Virus record (IMG/VR): IMGVR_UViG_3300025767_000015
Coordinates: 1-61,065 of that record
DNA from: a virus
Reading direction: 5' to 3' (one strand)
DNA: 61,065 bases
In this document: one piece after another, positions 52,324 to 61,065 of the stretch
Position numbering within the stretch: the first letter of the stretch is position 1
Layout of the letters: every line of letters starts with the position of its first letter
The notes under the pieces: model-generated
What the model was told of the DNA's origin: nothing
The model's database searches: none
The model's input: only the letters and a program-made list of their open reading frames with translations
Position numbers and translations under genes: made by a program

Positions 52324-55300
52324 TATCTATGGGAGTAATTTAGTTTAGCATTTGTCAATCTAATACGCAGCTTGTTATTGCCTGATACGTTTCTTCTTAA
52401 GAACAATCTATTATTGTAGTGACGGAACTTCTTATGCTGGTGAGCATCTTTAGTGTAGTCAAGATTAAAGTCATTTAATGTTCTAACATAACCGTTAGCA
52501 GAAGTATTCCACACATTACGGGTTACACCACTAAACTCACCTCTATCTCTTGTGATATCATAGAACTGATTAAACCTATACTTATTCTCTTCTTTACTGT
52601 ATAGAATATCTATACTAGAAGTATTAACTTTAGGGTAGCCTAAAATAGCTTGAGGGTCATTCTTAGGAGAGATGTTTAACCTCAGCATACCAGACACTTG
52701 TTCAGAGTTGTAAACTACAGCTCTATCAAAGTTTTGATCAAGTACATGATACTCATCTTTACAGTTAGGTTTGTATCTATAAGCTTCTAATTGATATTCA
52801 AAGCTTCTAATAGTACTAACAGCCTGTCCTGTATTAATGATCTGCTCTAATTCAAATGGATAATCTTCACCATAGTAGTTACCAAAACTTTGACAATTGC
52901 TATTATGAATCCATATACCGTTACCCTTAACAGTCATAAAGTTGTTTCTACCTGGTAACATAAACTCAGGATGCCAATCATGGAATGATATCCAAGCATT
53001 ACGCTTAACATCATAACTAACTGTCCAACTAGCTTCTTCAAAGTAATCAGGGTCTCCTAATTCTACTACAGAGTTTCTGATCATAAACCTGTTTAAGTCA
53101 TCATAAACAAGCTTGTCTTCAAATCCAGGCTTAACAGAATAATCTTTTTTACTAATGTAAAGCATTGCGTTCTTGTTATCATAGATAGTAGAAACACCAA
53201 CACCTGTTACAGGGTTATCTGTTAGATTGAACTCTGGGAAAGAATCTTGAATTTTATAAGGTAGATACTTAGCAAACCACCACTTCATTCCTGCACCGGT
53301 AATGTCTTCTAGACCTTTACCATATTTAAATATTTTACCTTGATTCTGAGACACGTAGTAAATACCTGCAGGAGTAGCACTAATTGCTAATCTGTTTTGA
53401 GAGCTACCATATTCATAGGAAGCATCTACATTCACTGTGTTTCTAATCTTCTGACTTGGATCAAATAAACCACCGTCTCCAATAGTTATTTCTACACCTG
53501 CTTCAGATTGTAAAGTATCTGCACCAGCAAAGAACATAGGAGATTCTCTGCGTAGCATAATTAATGCACCAGCGTTACCAATAGGTTTCACTGCTGTTAT
53601 GGGGCTCTTAAAGTCTTGATAGTTGTTAACCAGGAAGGTTCTCCAATTATCTACTTTAAGAGTCTGTTCTTGAGGCAAAGAGTAAATCAGCCTATTAGGG
53701 TAATATGTATGACAATCTTCAGATATTTCTGGATCATAATCTCTTGTCTGTATATTACCCATACTAACATTATTAGTAAAGTAATATCCAGCTGATAAAG
53801 AGAAGTCATACTTAAAATGATTACCTGCTGTTATCTCATCTGCACGGAAGATACGTTGTAAGTCTGTATATTCTCTATCGTCATAATGACGTGTTCTTGG
53901 TTCATCGTCATGGTCTCTGTAAGCACAGTTAATTTCTGACTCTACAAAGAACTCTTTTATTCCTGAGTTAAACAAATAAAAATAACCTTTAGCTAAGAAG
54001 AAACCATTTGGTGATATAGGTCTATCTAAATTGTGTAAATCAGAAGGCAAAGTATCTATTTCATCTTGTACATCATCATTACTAGAAAGTTTTAGACCCT
54101 TAATAGCGTTTTTAATGTTAGTAATACCTGCTCCAATAGACTGACCTAATCCTTCTACAAAGTTATCAAATTTATATTCTTCAGTATTAATGTAATATCT
54201 AGGATAAGGAACATTAATGTGTTGACGATAATCATATTCCTCTCCGTCTGTAAACTCTTTACCTGCTAACCAATCATTAAAAAAGAACATAGTATTCTTT
54301 TCTGTATACTTAGTAATATATACATCACCACCAAATAGTATATCAGTTTTAAACTGACTAGCTACTTGATAAGTATCAGGTAATAGCTGAACACACCCAG
54401 TTAAAGATTGAGCAATATTTTCTAGTTGACCATATTGATTCTCATTCTGAATCTTAATACCTACGTATTTGGAAGAAATAGGATTAGCAAACTTTTTTGC
54501 TTTTACTGCTTTTAAACTTTTATCCCAAAAACCAGCACTTCTTAAGGTATACTTACTTTTATCTTCTATATTTGGATCTGAAATATTAGAATCAGTTTCT
54601 ATAGTTACAGATCTAGTTCTTAGATAATTGTTTATACTTCTACTAGTACCATAGCTGTAGTTTTGATTCTTAATGTATATAGCATTATTAAGCTTTCTTC
54701 TGGTTTCACCAGTTTGAGAAGGAATAAAATTATTATACAAGCCATGACTAATATGTTGGAGTGCATATTGTCTATAAGGATTAACAGACCTAAGTAAATC
54801 TAATGCTTCATTAGCACCTTGTCCAATAAAGGTTATAAGAGCTGGAATTATACCAGCTAACTTTAAATAACCAGGAAGCTCATTAAATTTAGACGAAGTA
54901 GTAGTATCTGCATACTCACCACCTAAAGGCCCAGCTATTGCATATTTACCAATTTTTGCAATAGTATCATTACTTGTAAGTTTACTTAAAAAGTTTATAC
55001 CAGTACTTTGTAATGTTGCTTCTGCTCCAGACGCAAAAAAAGCAGCACCTGCACCTATTACACCATTAATATTACCACCAGATACTTTTGGAAAAGTTAT
55101 TGTTTTTGTACTTTCACCTGCCAATCCTTGAACAGCATTACCTAGACCTAGCAATACTGAAATAAGCATTGTAGTATCAGAAAGCAATTTATGTTTTGGA
55201 TGCTTATGTGGATCTATAAACTTCCCTTCAGCTAAACCAGAAACTTCACCGTATATTCTAAGTTCTGTACCAGATAAAAACGGATGTTTAAATTGAGTAT

Positions 55301-57104
55301 CAGGAGAATGAAAGGTAAAGTCTTTTTTACTATAGGTATCAATAGCAAATTCATTACTTTTATTTCTACCAACTTGTCTAAGTCTACCGTCTTCTGGGAA
55401 TACACTTGTTAGATATGGATCAGGTCTTAAGTCATTAAATGGATAATTAGCATATAGTCCTTTTCTGTCTGAATCTGGTATATCATACTCAAACATATTA
55501 TTGATAATACCCTTAGCAATAATAGACTTGTTACCTTTTCTAGATCCCCTAAGAATCTCATAACCAACAATACCAGCAATAAGATTACCATCATTATCTA
55601 CCGGTGGCTGTATACTGCTAAACTCTACACCTAATACATTGATCTTAGTACCACCTTGATTGTGTCTAGGTGTTACTGTATCATCAGGCATCTTGTGATG
55701 TCTAATAGGCTTACCACATAGTGCACCCCATACTTCTGGCTTATTATCTGGATAACGTTCTGTAGACTCCCAGTAACCCATTTTACCACGCTTAACAACC
55801 TTACCACCATCTGATAAAGTTTCACCACCTAGACCTGTTACTGTAGCTGTATTATATACTTGCCATCTCTGTTGCTTCTCAGCTTCCCAAATTTCTACTC
55901 CGTCTGGTGCAAGCTCATCTACATCTTGAGCAATTGCTTGCCTTCCTGGTATATGATATGAACTAGATTTTTCACCAGTACTGTACACCCATCTAATAAA
56001 AAAGGTATATTGTTCATCACGCATGTAGCCAGCATTGCTACCAGAATCTCTATAATAGTCTGCATTATATTCTACTGATACCCAGTTAGTTCTAATCTTA
56101 TTAGCTAACAGCTGGTAATTAAAATCAAATTTAGTTGTAGGACCTACACGTAGTAAATAATTTGTTACTGTATAAATAGCATCTGACTTTTCATATGCTG
56201 GACTACGCAATAAAAGCTGCTCAAGAGGTATGGCAACTAAACGTTGATCTATACTATCAATTGTAATCTTAGTAGCTTGAGTAGAGTAGTAACCAAATGT
56301 AGAAGCACTAGTTTGCTGATTAATAAATGTAATAACAGCAACTTCAAACTCATCAAACCTATCAACATCTAAACCTTCTATATTAACTTCAATAGATCCT
56401 ACAGAATTCTCATGAAAGAATATAGACTGCAAGTTAGATGCTGCTATATAATCAGTTACTCTAGTACCATTAATAGAGTATGCAATCATTACCTGATAAG
56501 TACCATTGAGTAGTGTACCTATCTCTCCTTGCTCTATAGTAAGACATGGAGTATCCATTAGTCTTGCTAAACGAATTTGCTCACCATCTAAATCTGCGGT
56601 AGGTGTTTCTACAACACAATCATCTACTACCCTCTTTGTAACCTTGTAAGGTATGTTATCTATGTTGAGAGTTCTAGAAGGATTCTTACCATCATCCCAG
56701 TATAGCTGCCAAGTGCAATCATAGTTTTCTTTAGAAGCACCCTTAATCAAATGATTTTTATCAAAGGATAAAACTTTATCATTAACTAGTTTAGAATAAG
56801 TGCACTGACTTTCATCAAATAAACCTATCTCACTGTTAATGTTATCTGTAGAAAAAATAGCCCACTTATCATCGTATAAATGAATAGACCCTATAATATC
56901 ATAAGGAACTTCAGCACACAATCTATTTGAAGACTCATTCTCTAACGTTCCAAAGTCTCCTTCTGTAGAGTTGTTAACTGCATTTCTTGCATGAACCCAA
57001 GTACCAGGAGTTTGAAATGACTCATTGGTATCCTGCACCATTCCTTTTACAAAAGAATCAGTGTGTGTATTTTGCTGGGTATTAGGAGTCTGCTTCTTTG
57101 CCAT
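52323..57104 (-). CDS. large tail hub/stabilisation (muzzle-like) protein, 1593 aa
   Basis: Starts MAKKQTPNTQQNTHTDSFVK; the region SFVKGMVQDTNESFQTPGTW and HARNAVNNSTEGDFGTLENE is typical of the crAss-like stabilisation protein related in role to P22 gp10, called muzzle protein in the crAss001 particle. Rich in beta strands and aromatic residues throughout, consistent with repeated propeller blades. A helical, glycine-rich hydrophobic insert lies around residues 640-780. Expected at the tip of the short tail. Overlaps the lysin gene by one base. Confidence 0.75.
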   Translation of the reverse strand: MAKKQTPNTQQNTHTDSFVKGMVQDTNESFQTPGTWVHARNAVNNSTEGDFGTLENESSNRLCAEVPYDIIGSIHLYDDKWAIFSTDNINSEIGLFDESQCTYSKLVNDKVLSFDKNHLIKGASKENYDCTWQLYWDDGKNPSRTLNIDNIPYKVTKRVVDDCVVETPTADLDGEQIRLARLMDTPCLTIEQGEIGTLLNGTYQVMIAYSINGTRVTDYIAASNLQSIFFHENSVGSIEVNIEGLDVDRFDEFEVAVITFINQQTSASTFGYYSTQATKITIDSIDQRLVAIPLEQLLLRSPAYEKSDAIYTVTNYLLRVGPTTKFDFNYQLLANKIRTNWVSVEYNADYYRDSGSNAGYMRDEQYTFFIRWVYSTGEKSSSYHIPGRQAIAQDVDELAPDGVEIWEAEKQQRWQVYNTATVTGLGGETLSDGGKVVKRGKMGYWESTERYPDNKPEVWGALCGKPIRHHKMPDDTVTPRHNQGGTKINVLGVEFSSIQPPVDNDGNLIAGIVGYEILRGSRKGNKSIIAKGIINNMFEYDIPDSDRKGLYANYPFNDLRPDPYLTSVFPEDGRLRQVGRNKSNEFAIDTYSKKDFTFHSPDTQFKHPFLSGTELRIYGEVSGLAEGKFIDPHKHPKHKLLSDTTMLISVLLGLGNAVQGLAGESTKTITFPKVSGGNINGVIGAGAAFFASGAEATLQSTGINFLSKLTSNDTIAKIGKYAIAGPLGGEYADTTTSSKFNELPGYLKLAGIIPALITFIGQGANEALDLLRSVNPYRQYALQHISHGLYNNFIPSQTGETRRKLNNAIYIKNQNYSYGTSRSINNYLRTRSVTIETDSNISDPNIEDKSKYTLRSAGFWDKSLKAVKAKKFANPISSKYVGIKIQNENQYGQLENIAQSLTGCVQLLPDTYQVASQFKTDILFGGDVYITKYTEKNTMFFFNDWLAGKEFTDGEEYDYRQHINVPYPRYYINTEEYKFDNFVEGLGQSIGAGITNIKNAIKGLKLSSNDDVQDEIDTLPSDLHNLDRPISPNGFFLAKGYFYLFNSGIKEFFVESEINCAYRDHDDEPRTRHYDDREYTDLQRIFRADEITAGNHFKYDFSLSAGYYFTNNVSMGNIQTRDYDPEISEDCHTYYPNRLIYSLPQEQTLKVDNWRTFLVNNYQDFKSPITAVKPIGNAGALIMLRRESPMFFAGADTLQSEAGVEITIGDGGLFDPSQKIRNTVNVDASYEYGSSQNRLAISATPAGIYYVSQNQGKIFKYGKGLEDITGAGMKWWFAKYLPYKIQDSFPEFNLTDNPVTGVGVSTIYDNKNAMLYISKKDYSVKPGFEDKLVYDDLNRFMIRNSVVELGDPDYFEEASWTVSYDVKRNAWISFHDWHPEFMLPGRNNFMTVKGNGIWIHNSNCQSFGNYYGEDYPFELEQIINTGQAVSTIRSFEYQLEAYRYKPNCKDEYHVLDQNFDRAVVYNSEQVSGMLRLNISPKNDPQAILGYPKVNTSSIDILYSKEENKYRFNQFYDITRDRGEFSGVTRNVWNTSANGYVRTLNDFNLDYTKDAHQHKKFRHYNNRLFLRRNVSGNNKLRIRLTNAKLNYSHR

Positions 57105-57105
57105 C

Positions 57106-57969
57106 TTATCTTAAAGTTGGGGTGCTCTTAAACATGTTTACATACTTGTCATACTGTGAACGTCTGTTCATACTCCAGATTTTTTGCAATTCAGCAAAGT
57201 CTGGTGTATTTACAAATGACAACGCATTGTTTCTTGCAGCTCTTAGACGAGCTTCAATTAAGTTTAATTGCTGTGATACAGGCTCTCCTGCAAAAATCAT
57301 ATTCTCTAGTATACGTTGCTTAATAGCATACTCATAGTATTCATTTACTAGAGGGTGATCCATAACTACAAGTTCTCCTGTAGAGCTTTCCATTTGAGAT
57401 TGGTAGTTAATATAAACCTGACCACTGGTAAAGTTTGTATAAACAAATCCATCTCTAATTTCTATTTGAAACTGACTATCGTTCCAACGACTGTTAGGGC
57501 ATTTATCTGAAACACCTTGACCTACAGCTTTTACTTTAGCAAAGCTTTCATAAACCTTTACTTGAGTTTTACTTTTTTGAATAAGCTGGTAGTAATCACC
57601 ACAGTCATTCATACATACAGATGTATCTACAGGGCAACCATCAGAATCTAATGCTACACTACCCTTATCTAAGATTACATCTTCTATTAATGTACCAGAA
57701 GGAACAGAGCTTTCTACTCTATACTTACCGGTCATGTATGCAAAGTTTAAAGAATAAAAGTTATTAGGCATCTTAGCCTTACCCTTATCTATATCTAAGA
57801 TAACTTGTCTAGATCTTTGGACTCTAACTCCTAAGTCAAAGTTAACTCTCATTGCAACTTTAATAAGCTGCTGAGGTTCTATCATACCTTCTAAAGCATA
57901 AGTAGAGAAGTCAATACTTACTTCTTCTATTAGCTGATCAAAGGTTCTATATTGAATATTAGCTGCCAT
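57106..57969 (-). CDS. tail adaptor/ring protein, 287 aa
   Basis: Starts MAANIQYRTFDQLIEEVSID. Helical N- and C-terminal bundles surround a beta region (YSLNFAYMTGKYRVESSV; DSQFQIEIRDGFVYTNFTSG), the pattern of crAss-like ring or tubular proteins that join portal to tail hub. Sits directly before the muzzle gene and after a second adaptor gene, sharing one base with the latter. Assignment from order and fold impression. Confidence 0.6.
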   Translation of the reverse strand: MAANIQYRTFDQLIEEVSIDFSTYALEGMIEPQQLIKVAMRVNFDLGVRVQRSRQVILDIDKGKAKMPNNFYSLNFAYMTGKYRVESSVPSGTLIEDVILDKGSVALDSDGCPVDTSVCMNDCGDYYQLIQKSKTQVKVYESFAKVKAVGQGVSDKCPNSRWNDSQFQIEIRDGFVYTNFTSGQVYINYQSQMESSTGELVVMDHPLVNEYYEYAIKQRILENMIFAGEPVSQQLNLIEARLRAARNNALSFVNTPDFAELQKIWSMNRRSQYDKYVNMFKSTPTLR

Positions 57970-58640
57970 TATCTAGAGATATTTTGATTATCATGTTTAC
58001 CATCACTAGGAAGTTTTGCAAGACCTGACATAGTTTGAAGCACTTGAGCTTCTATTTCTGCAAACAAAAAGTCTGGTACGTTAAACTCTTGCTCTTGTCT
58101 AATAAGGCAGTCATCTTCTACATCACAGTTCCACTTAGTAATATCATCTTCAAATACTCCTTCTATCTTAATAGCATCCCAATCAACGTTAGGAAAATAC
58201 AGATAGCCATTTAAAAACCAAAAGTATTTAGTAGTGTTGTATCTAAAGGTTGAACCCTTAGTCATAGAAGTGTAAGTACCCGGTTGTGTAGGCTGAAGCT
58301 CAATACCTCCATCAATAGAGCTAACAGTTCTAATTAATGGACCCCAGTAACCTTGCATGAAATTAGGAAGCTTAGCTTTAGTACGTTTAATAGTACACCC
58401 TGACTTAATACCAGAACACTGAGCTTCTATTTTATCTACCTCTATAAGTTCTACAAAAGGTAAAGTTTTAAATACACTGTTAAATTTCATTAGCTTATTT
58501 GTAGAATCTTGTCTACGCATATAAACTGCAGTGTATTTAATTATAAGGCTGTAGATATATCTATCCGTTAAGAAAGCATCTTGCCTTGAGCTTTTAAATT
58601 GGTTTCTTACTCTTGAAACGATCTCACCAATTGTTGCCAT
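57969..58640 (-). CDS. tail adaptor protein (P22 gp4/T7 gp11-like role), 223 aa
   Basis: Starts MATIGEIVSRVRNQFKSSRQ. Helix-rich N-terminus (DAFLTDRYIYSLIIKYTAVY) then a beta sandwich with TFRYNTTKYFWFLNGYLYFP and several Cys residues, then a closing helix, as in head-tail adaptors of podophages. In crAss-like genomes a gene of this type precedes the tubular and muzzle genes. Next to the IHF-like or unknown gene at 58642. Confidence 0.6.
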   Translation of the reverse strand: MATIGEIVSRVRNQFKSSRQDAFLTDRYIYSLIIKYTAVYMRRQDSTNKLMKFNSVFKTLPFVELIEVDKIEAQCSGIKSGCTIKRTKAKLPNFMQGYWGPLIRTVSSIDGGIELQPTQPGTYTSMTKGSTFRYNTTKYFWFLNGYLYFPNVDWDAIKIEGVFEDDITKWNCDVEDDCLIRQEQEFNVPDFLFAEIEAQVLQTMSGLAKLPSDGKHDNQNISR

Positions 58641-58641
58641 A

Positions 58642-59235
58642 TTAATCTAGTTCAAACTCATTATACTCATCTATTGAGTTAGCATAGTTTCTAGTTTCAA
58701 TCTTACGATCTACAACTTTAGAAAATATGTCAGTAACTCTCACAGTATCAGTGAGTTGAACATAGCGCATATAATTGTCTGGGAAAGTTTGTGCAACAGA
58801 TCTTTTAAACTGTCTTACTCCTTGGAACCCCCATATGTCTCTAAATGCAAACTTATATTTAGCGTGATAGTTGCTGTACATAATTTTAGCAAGACGGTTA
58901 TCTGTCTCCCAGTTTTGATTATGTACAGTTAATCCTAGTTTAGCAGACTCTTTAAAGTTTATATTGTTTTTATGTTTTGAAGCTGGTGTGCTTGCTATAA
59001 ATAAAAACCCTATACCATCTGGAAGCTCTACCCCGTCTCTATTTTCTATGACCTCTTTCCAAACAGCCTCATTAAACTGTTTAATTATTTCTTTAAAGTG
59101 GTCAAGATCTATTTTCTTATAACGAGGATACTTCTCTTTAAATTCTTCTAACAGTTTACTATTCAATACACTAAATACCTTTTCCCTATATCGGGGAGCA
59201 TTTAAATTAGGTTTCTTATACGGCTTGTTACTCAT
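58642..59235 (-). CDS. virion-block protein, possible HU/IHF-like, 197 aa
   Basis: Starts MSNKPYKKPNLNAPRYREKV. The segment LDHFKEIIKQFNEAVWKEVI followed by ENRDGVELPDGIGFLFIAST resembles the second helix and first strand of HU/IHF proteins (helix, then GxVxLPGxG). IHF-like genes do sit next to tail genes in crAss-like phages, but the rest (residues 95-197) is longer and not HU-like. Treat as hypothetical with a tentative DNA-binding fold. Confidence 0.5.
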   Translation of the reverse strand: MSNKPYKKPNLNAPRYREKVFSVLNSKLLEEFKEKYPRYKKIDLDHFKEIIKQFNEAVWKEVIENRDGVELPDGIGFLFIASTPASKHKNNINFKESAKLGLTVHNQNWETDNRLAKIMYSNYHAKYKFAFRDIWGFQGVRQFKRSVAQTFPDNYMRYVQLTDTVRVTDIFSKVVDRKIETRNYANSIDEYNEFELD

Positions 59236-59282
59236 AGATACCTACTTATAATTTACTGAAAATACAGGAAGAATCAAAGAGA

Positions 59283-60482
59283 TTACCCTGCTATGTGAGA
59301 AAACTCTGCAACCTTTCCCCGGTTAAACTCATGCACCTCTAATACTGCAGCTTTTTTACTACCTACAAATTTATTATGGTAGTGCCAGTAATCAGAGTTA
59401 GAAAGACTAGGCATGATCTTAACAGAGAAGCCATTGATTTCATTTTCAGTAATAAACACAGACGTTCTTTTCTGATGATAATGTCCTGTATATAGAGTAC
59501 GGTAGATTGTCTTACCCCATTCTTTTGGATATTCAGAAGCATATACTCTATCAGAGTTAGCAGTGTTTACATCTCCATGCTCAAAGGCTAAGAAGTTATC
59601 TCCAAATAAATGAACCTTACGCTCTCCATACTCTACATCATAGTGAACGTTTTCAATGTGGATGCTTTTAGATATAGCATGAGCTAAATGCCAAGAGGAT
59701 AATCTATCATGATTTCCAGGTATAAATACTACCTGAAGATTCTTAGCAACGTGAGACAGTTGGACTATAGACCATACTACTGCATCATAAGCCTCTAGAT
59801 AGGCCTGTATTGGATCTTTATCGTTTTCTACTGGTGTACCCTTAGTTGTAGTTTTAGCAAACGTATCAGCGTTTAAAAGGTCTCCTCCAATTACGTAGTA
59901 TAAAGTGTTTAAATCATATGCTTGACTAGCCTTCATTGACACTTCTGTAATAGACTCTTTAAATCTTAAGATTACATCATTGTTATTTTGTTTACCAAAG
60001 TGAACATCCTGAACACTAAAAACCCCACAGTAATTAAGATTGTCTTTCTTTTTACTTGGGGGTAAGGATACTACTTCAAAACTTTTAGGCTCGTATCTTT
60101 CTAGAATTTCTTCAACTATACTTACATCTTCAGCTTTCTTTTGAGTAATTAAAGCTGATATAATCCAATGATTAGATTTTTGCTTATTCCAATATTGAGC
60201 AAGCTTCCATCTAGTAGTATCAATATTTAAAATTTTAATTATATCTTCAGGAGACTTTGGTTCTGTTGCAGATACAGCTTGAATTTTTGAAGAACCACTT
60301 TCTAAATTTACGTTTTCAGAAATGACCCCAACCTTTATACCGTCATCTGTAATAGTTTGATCTAATACCACAGCCTTTAGTGATAAATAATCTTCTAAAG
60401 AAATACCAATTCTATCAGCAGAAATTTGAGAATTCTTTTTCCACTTAAGTGACTGCTTTACCTTATCTAATAATGAAGACAT
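59283..60482 (-). CDS. calcineurin-like metallophosphoesterase, 399 aa
   Basis: The phosphoesterase site is complete: FSVQDVHFGK (D-x-H), VIGGDLLNAD, FIPGNHDRLS, AFEHGDVNT and LYTGHYHQK (GHxH). An N-terminal helical region of about 140 residues includes a possible HTH (WIISALITQKKAEDVSIVEE). Related in core to Mre11/SbcD and RNA phosphatases. In a virion block it may process DNA or RNA ends during packaging or entry; substrate unknown. First gene of its unit, after a terminator and promoter-like element. Confidence 0.82.
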   Translation of the reverse strand: MSSLLDKVKQSLKWKKNSQISADRIGISLEDYLSLKAVVLDQTITDDGIKVGVISENVNLESGSSKIQAVSATEPKSPEDIIKILNIDTTRWKLAQYWNKQKSNHWIISALITQKKAEDVSIVEEILERYEPKSFEVVSLPPSKKKDNLNYCGVFSVQDVHFGKQNNNDVILRFKESITEVSMKASQAYDLNTLYYVIGGDLLNADTFAKTTTKGTPVENDKDPIQAYLEAYDAVVWSIVQLSHVAKNLQVVFIPGNHDRLSSWHLAHAISKSIHIENVHYDVEYGERKVHLFGDNFLAFEHGDVNTANSDRVYASEYPKEWGKTIYRTLYTGHYHQKRTSVFITENEINGFSVKIMPSLSNSDYWHYHNKFVGSKKAAVLEVHEFNRGKVAEFSHIAG

Positions 60483-60503
60483 ATGATACTGATTTATAGT
60501 TTG

Positions 60504-60522
60504 TTAAATATAGTAAAAAATC
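60504..60522 (-). promoter_or_regulatory. promoter-like element
   Basis: The minus strand reads GATTTTTTACTATATTTAA, 21 bp before the metallophosphoesterase ATG and directly after a terminator. Matches the 47427-47447 copy over TTTTTTACTATATT. Confidence 0.45.
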
Positions 60523-60532
60523 TTAATAATAG

Positions 60533-60592
60533 AAAACCCCACCGTTAGGCAGGGTTTTCATTGTAGGTCACGAAAAACCAACAAAACGTGAC
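60533..60592 (-). terminator. tandem hairpins after the fibronectin-III gene
   Basis: Just after the stop, GTCACG/CGTGAC (60567-60572, 60587-60592) encloses a U-rich loop. Then AAAACCCTGCC-TAAC-GGTGGGGTTTT (minus strand, 60558-60533) forms an 11-bp stem ending in Ts. The two imperfect positions are G-U on the minus strand but A-C on the plus strand, so it works only for minus-strand transcripts. Confidence 0.7.
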
Positions 60593-61065
60593 TTATGCTT
60601 TAGTAGTAACCTCAATAGTTAAAGAATAAAAAGGACCAGGAGCCCCGCCATTAAGAGTTGAAGCTACTTTAATATAATACTTGGTAGAAGAAGTAAGGTT
60701 TATCAACTGATAAGAATCTTTCTGAGCATCTACGCCAGTGATATCAGTCCAAGTAGTATTGTCTGTAGAATACGAAATAGTATAATCCCATGCATCACCA
60801 CTATTGTCCCATTGAAAGTCAATAGTAGTATCGGTTTTAGCAATTGATTCAATCCAGTAAGGAGCATGCACCGTGTCAACACCTGTAAAGCTTGCAAGTG
60901 CAATTTCACGTAGCACCATCATCTGCATAAACCTAGAGAGTCTATCTCCACTAACTAGTGGGAAGTCTGCTAGGTCATCACCTTGATACCTTACACAAGC
61001 AAAGTCTACTACTGTGTCACAAGGTTCACCACCTGGACAATCTGGATAAACTGGATTTATTCTTA
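60593..61065 (-). CDS. fibronectin-III-like virion protein, N-terminus beyond window
   Basis: The frame is open to the right edge, so the start is outside; 157 codons are visible. The first visible part (RINPVYPDCPGGEPCDTVVD and QGDDLADFPLVSGDRLSRFM) looks like a structural-protein domain with paired Cys. The end is an FN3 fold: IDFQWDNSGDAWDYTISYST, WTDITGVDAQKDSYQLINLT, TKYYIKVAS. FN3/Ig-like domains decorate phage capsids and fibres, binding polysaccharide. An internal ATG at 60928 would give only the FN3 part and is unlikely to be the real start. Confidence 0.65.
   Translation of the reverse strand, partial: RINPVYPDCPGGEPCDTVVDFACVRYQGDDLADFPLVSGDRLSRFMQMMVLREIALASFTGVDTVHAPYWIESIAKTDTTIDFQWDNSGDAWDYTISYSTDNTTWTDITGVDAQKDSYQLINLTSSTKYYIKVASTLNGGAPGPFYSLTIEVTTKA

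Noticed and set aside
60593-60928. Short 111-codon gene starting at ATG 60928
   Set aside because: The frame is open upstream to the window edge with coding-like sequence, so this is the C-terminal part of a longer protein.
1-61065. Stop-codon reassignment, known in some crAss-like phages
   Set aside because: Giant frames are uninterrupted under the standard code, and TAA, TAG and TGA all end recognised genes at expected places.
1-61065. CRISPR array, tRNA genes, insertion sequences, integrase
   Set aside because: No regularly spaced repeats, cloverleaf with anticodon stem, transposase or recombinase motif was found; the 6999-7070 structure has three stems but no tRNA features.

Overview
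The window reads as most of the genome of a tailed phage of the crAss-like group (Crassvirales) with a Bacteroidota host, probably flavobacterial. Evidence: a 2992-residue virion RNA polymerase with the DFDVD metal motif, next to other giant proteins in one head-to-tail block; a long propeller-type tail protein and adaptor-like tail genes beside that block; a family B DNA polymerase, DnaG-like primase, SNF2-type helicase, uracil-DNA glycosylase-like protein and DnaA-like protein; AT-rich DNA; and one good Bacteroidota-type promoter (TTG-N19-TATTTTTG). Stop codons are used normally, so no recoding is apparent. No integrase, tRNA, rRNA, IS element or CRISPR array is visible. Terminase, portal and major capsid genes are not in the window.

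Layout. (1) 1-3.7 kb, plus strand: tiny genes, three of them overlapping single-membrane-span microproteins, then a MazG-like pyrophosphohydrolase, acidic hypothetical proteins and an HNH protein. (2) 3.7-7.1 kb: SNF2-like helicase, a lone minus-strand gene, the UDG-like gene, and a minus-strand pair (short membrane protein plus unimolecular-spanin-like protein). (3) 7.1-21.8 kb, plus strand: the replication and recombination block: DnaA-domain protein, DnaB-type helicase, Sak4-like ATPase with an SSB-like partner, primase, RusA-like resolvase, a VWA/MoxR module with two large accessory genes, PD-(D/E)XK nuclease and DNA polymerase B. (4) 21.8-22.1 kb: a gene-poor convergent boundary with a strong hairpin. 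(5) 22.1-25.9 kb, minus strand: a tightly overlapping operon of a holin-like protein, a DUF5675 protein, two very small proteins, a membrane histidine kinase, a receiver-only response regulator, a coiled-coil membrane protein, PhoH and a 51-residue protein. (6) 26-61 kb, minus strand: the virion block with four giant proteins (1818, 2992, 1292 and 1029 aa), internal or cargo-type proteins, a virion lysin, tail proteins, a metallophosphoesterase and a fibronectin-III protein cut by the right edge.

How it fits together. The left half copies and repairs DNA; the right half builds a particle that probably injects its own RNA polymerase. Several unit boundaries share one design: a terminator hairpin whose T-run leads directly into a TTTTTTG-TATATTATAA-like element, a candidate promoter.

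The most unusual element is the complete two-component pair (sensor kinase and CheY-like receiver) with a third, membrane-anchored coiled-coil partner, in the same operon as lysis-like genes. All its key catalytic residues are present. Signal-controlled lysis or phage-to-host signalling is inference. Two zincin (HExxH) modules in the two largest virion proteins, altered catalytic residues in the UDG and primase, and a possible attenuator near 2.0 kb are further points of interest.
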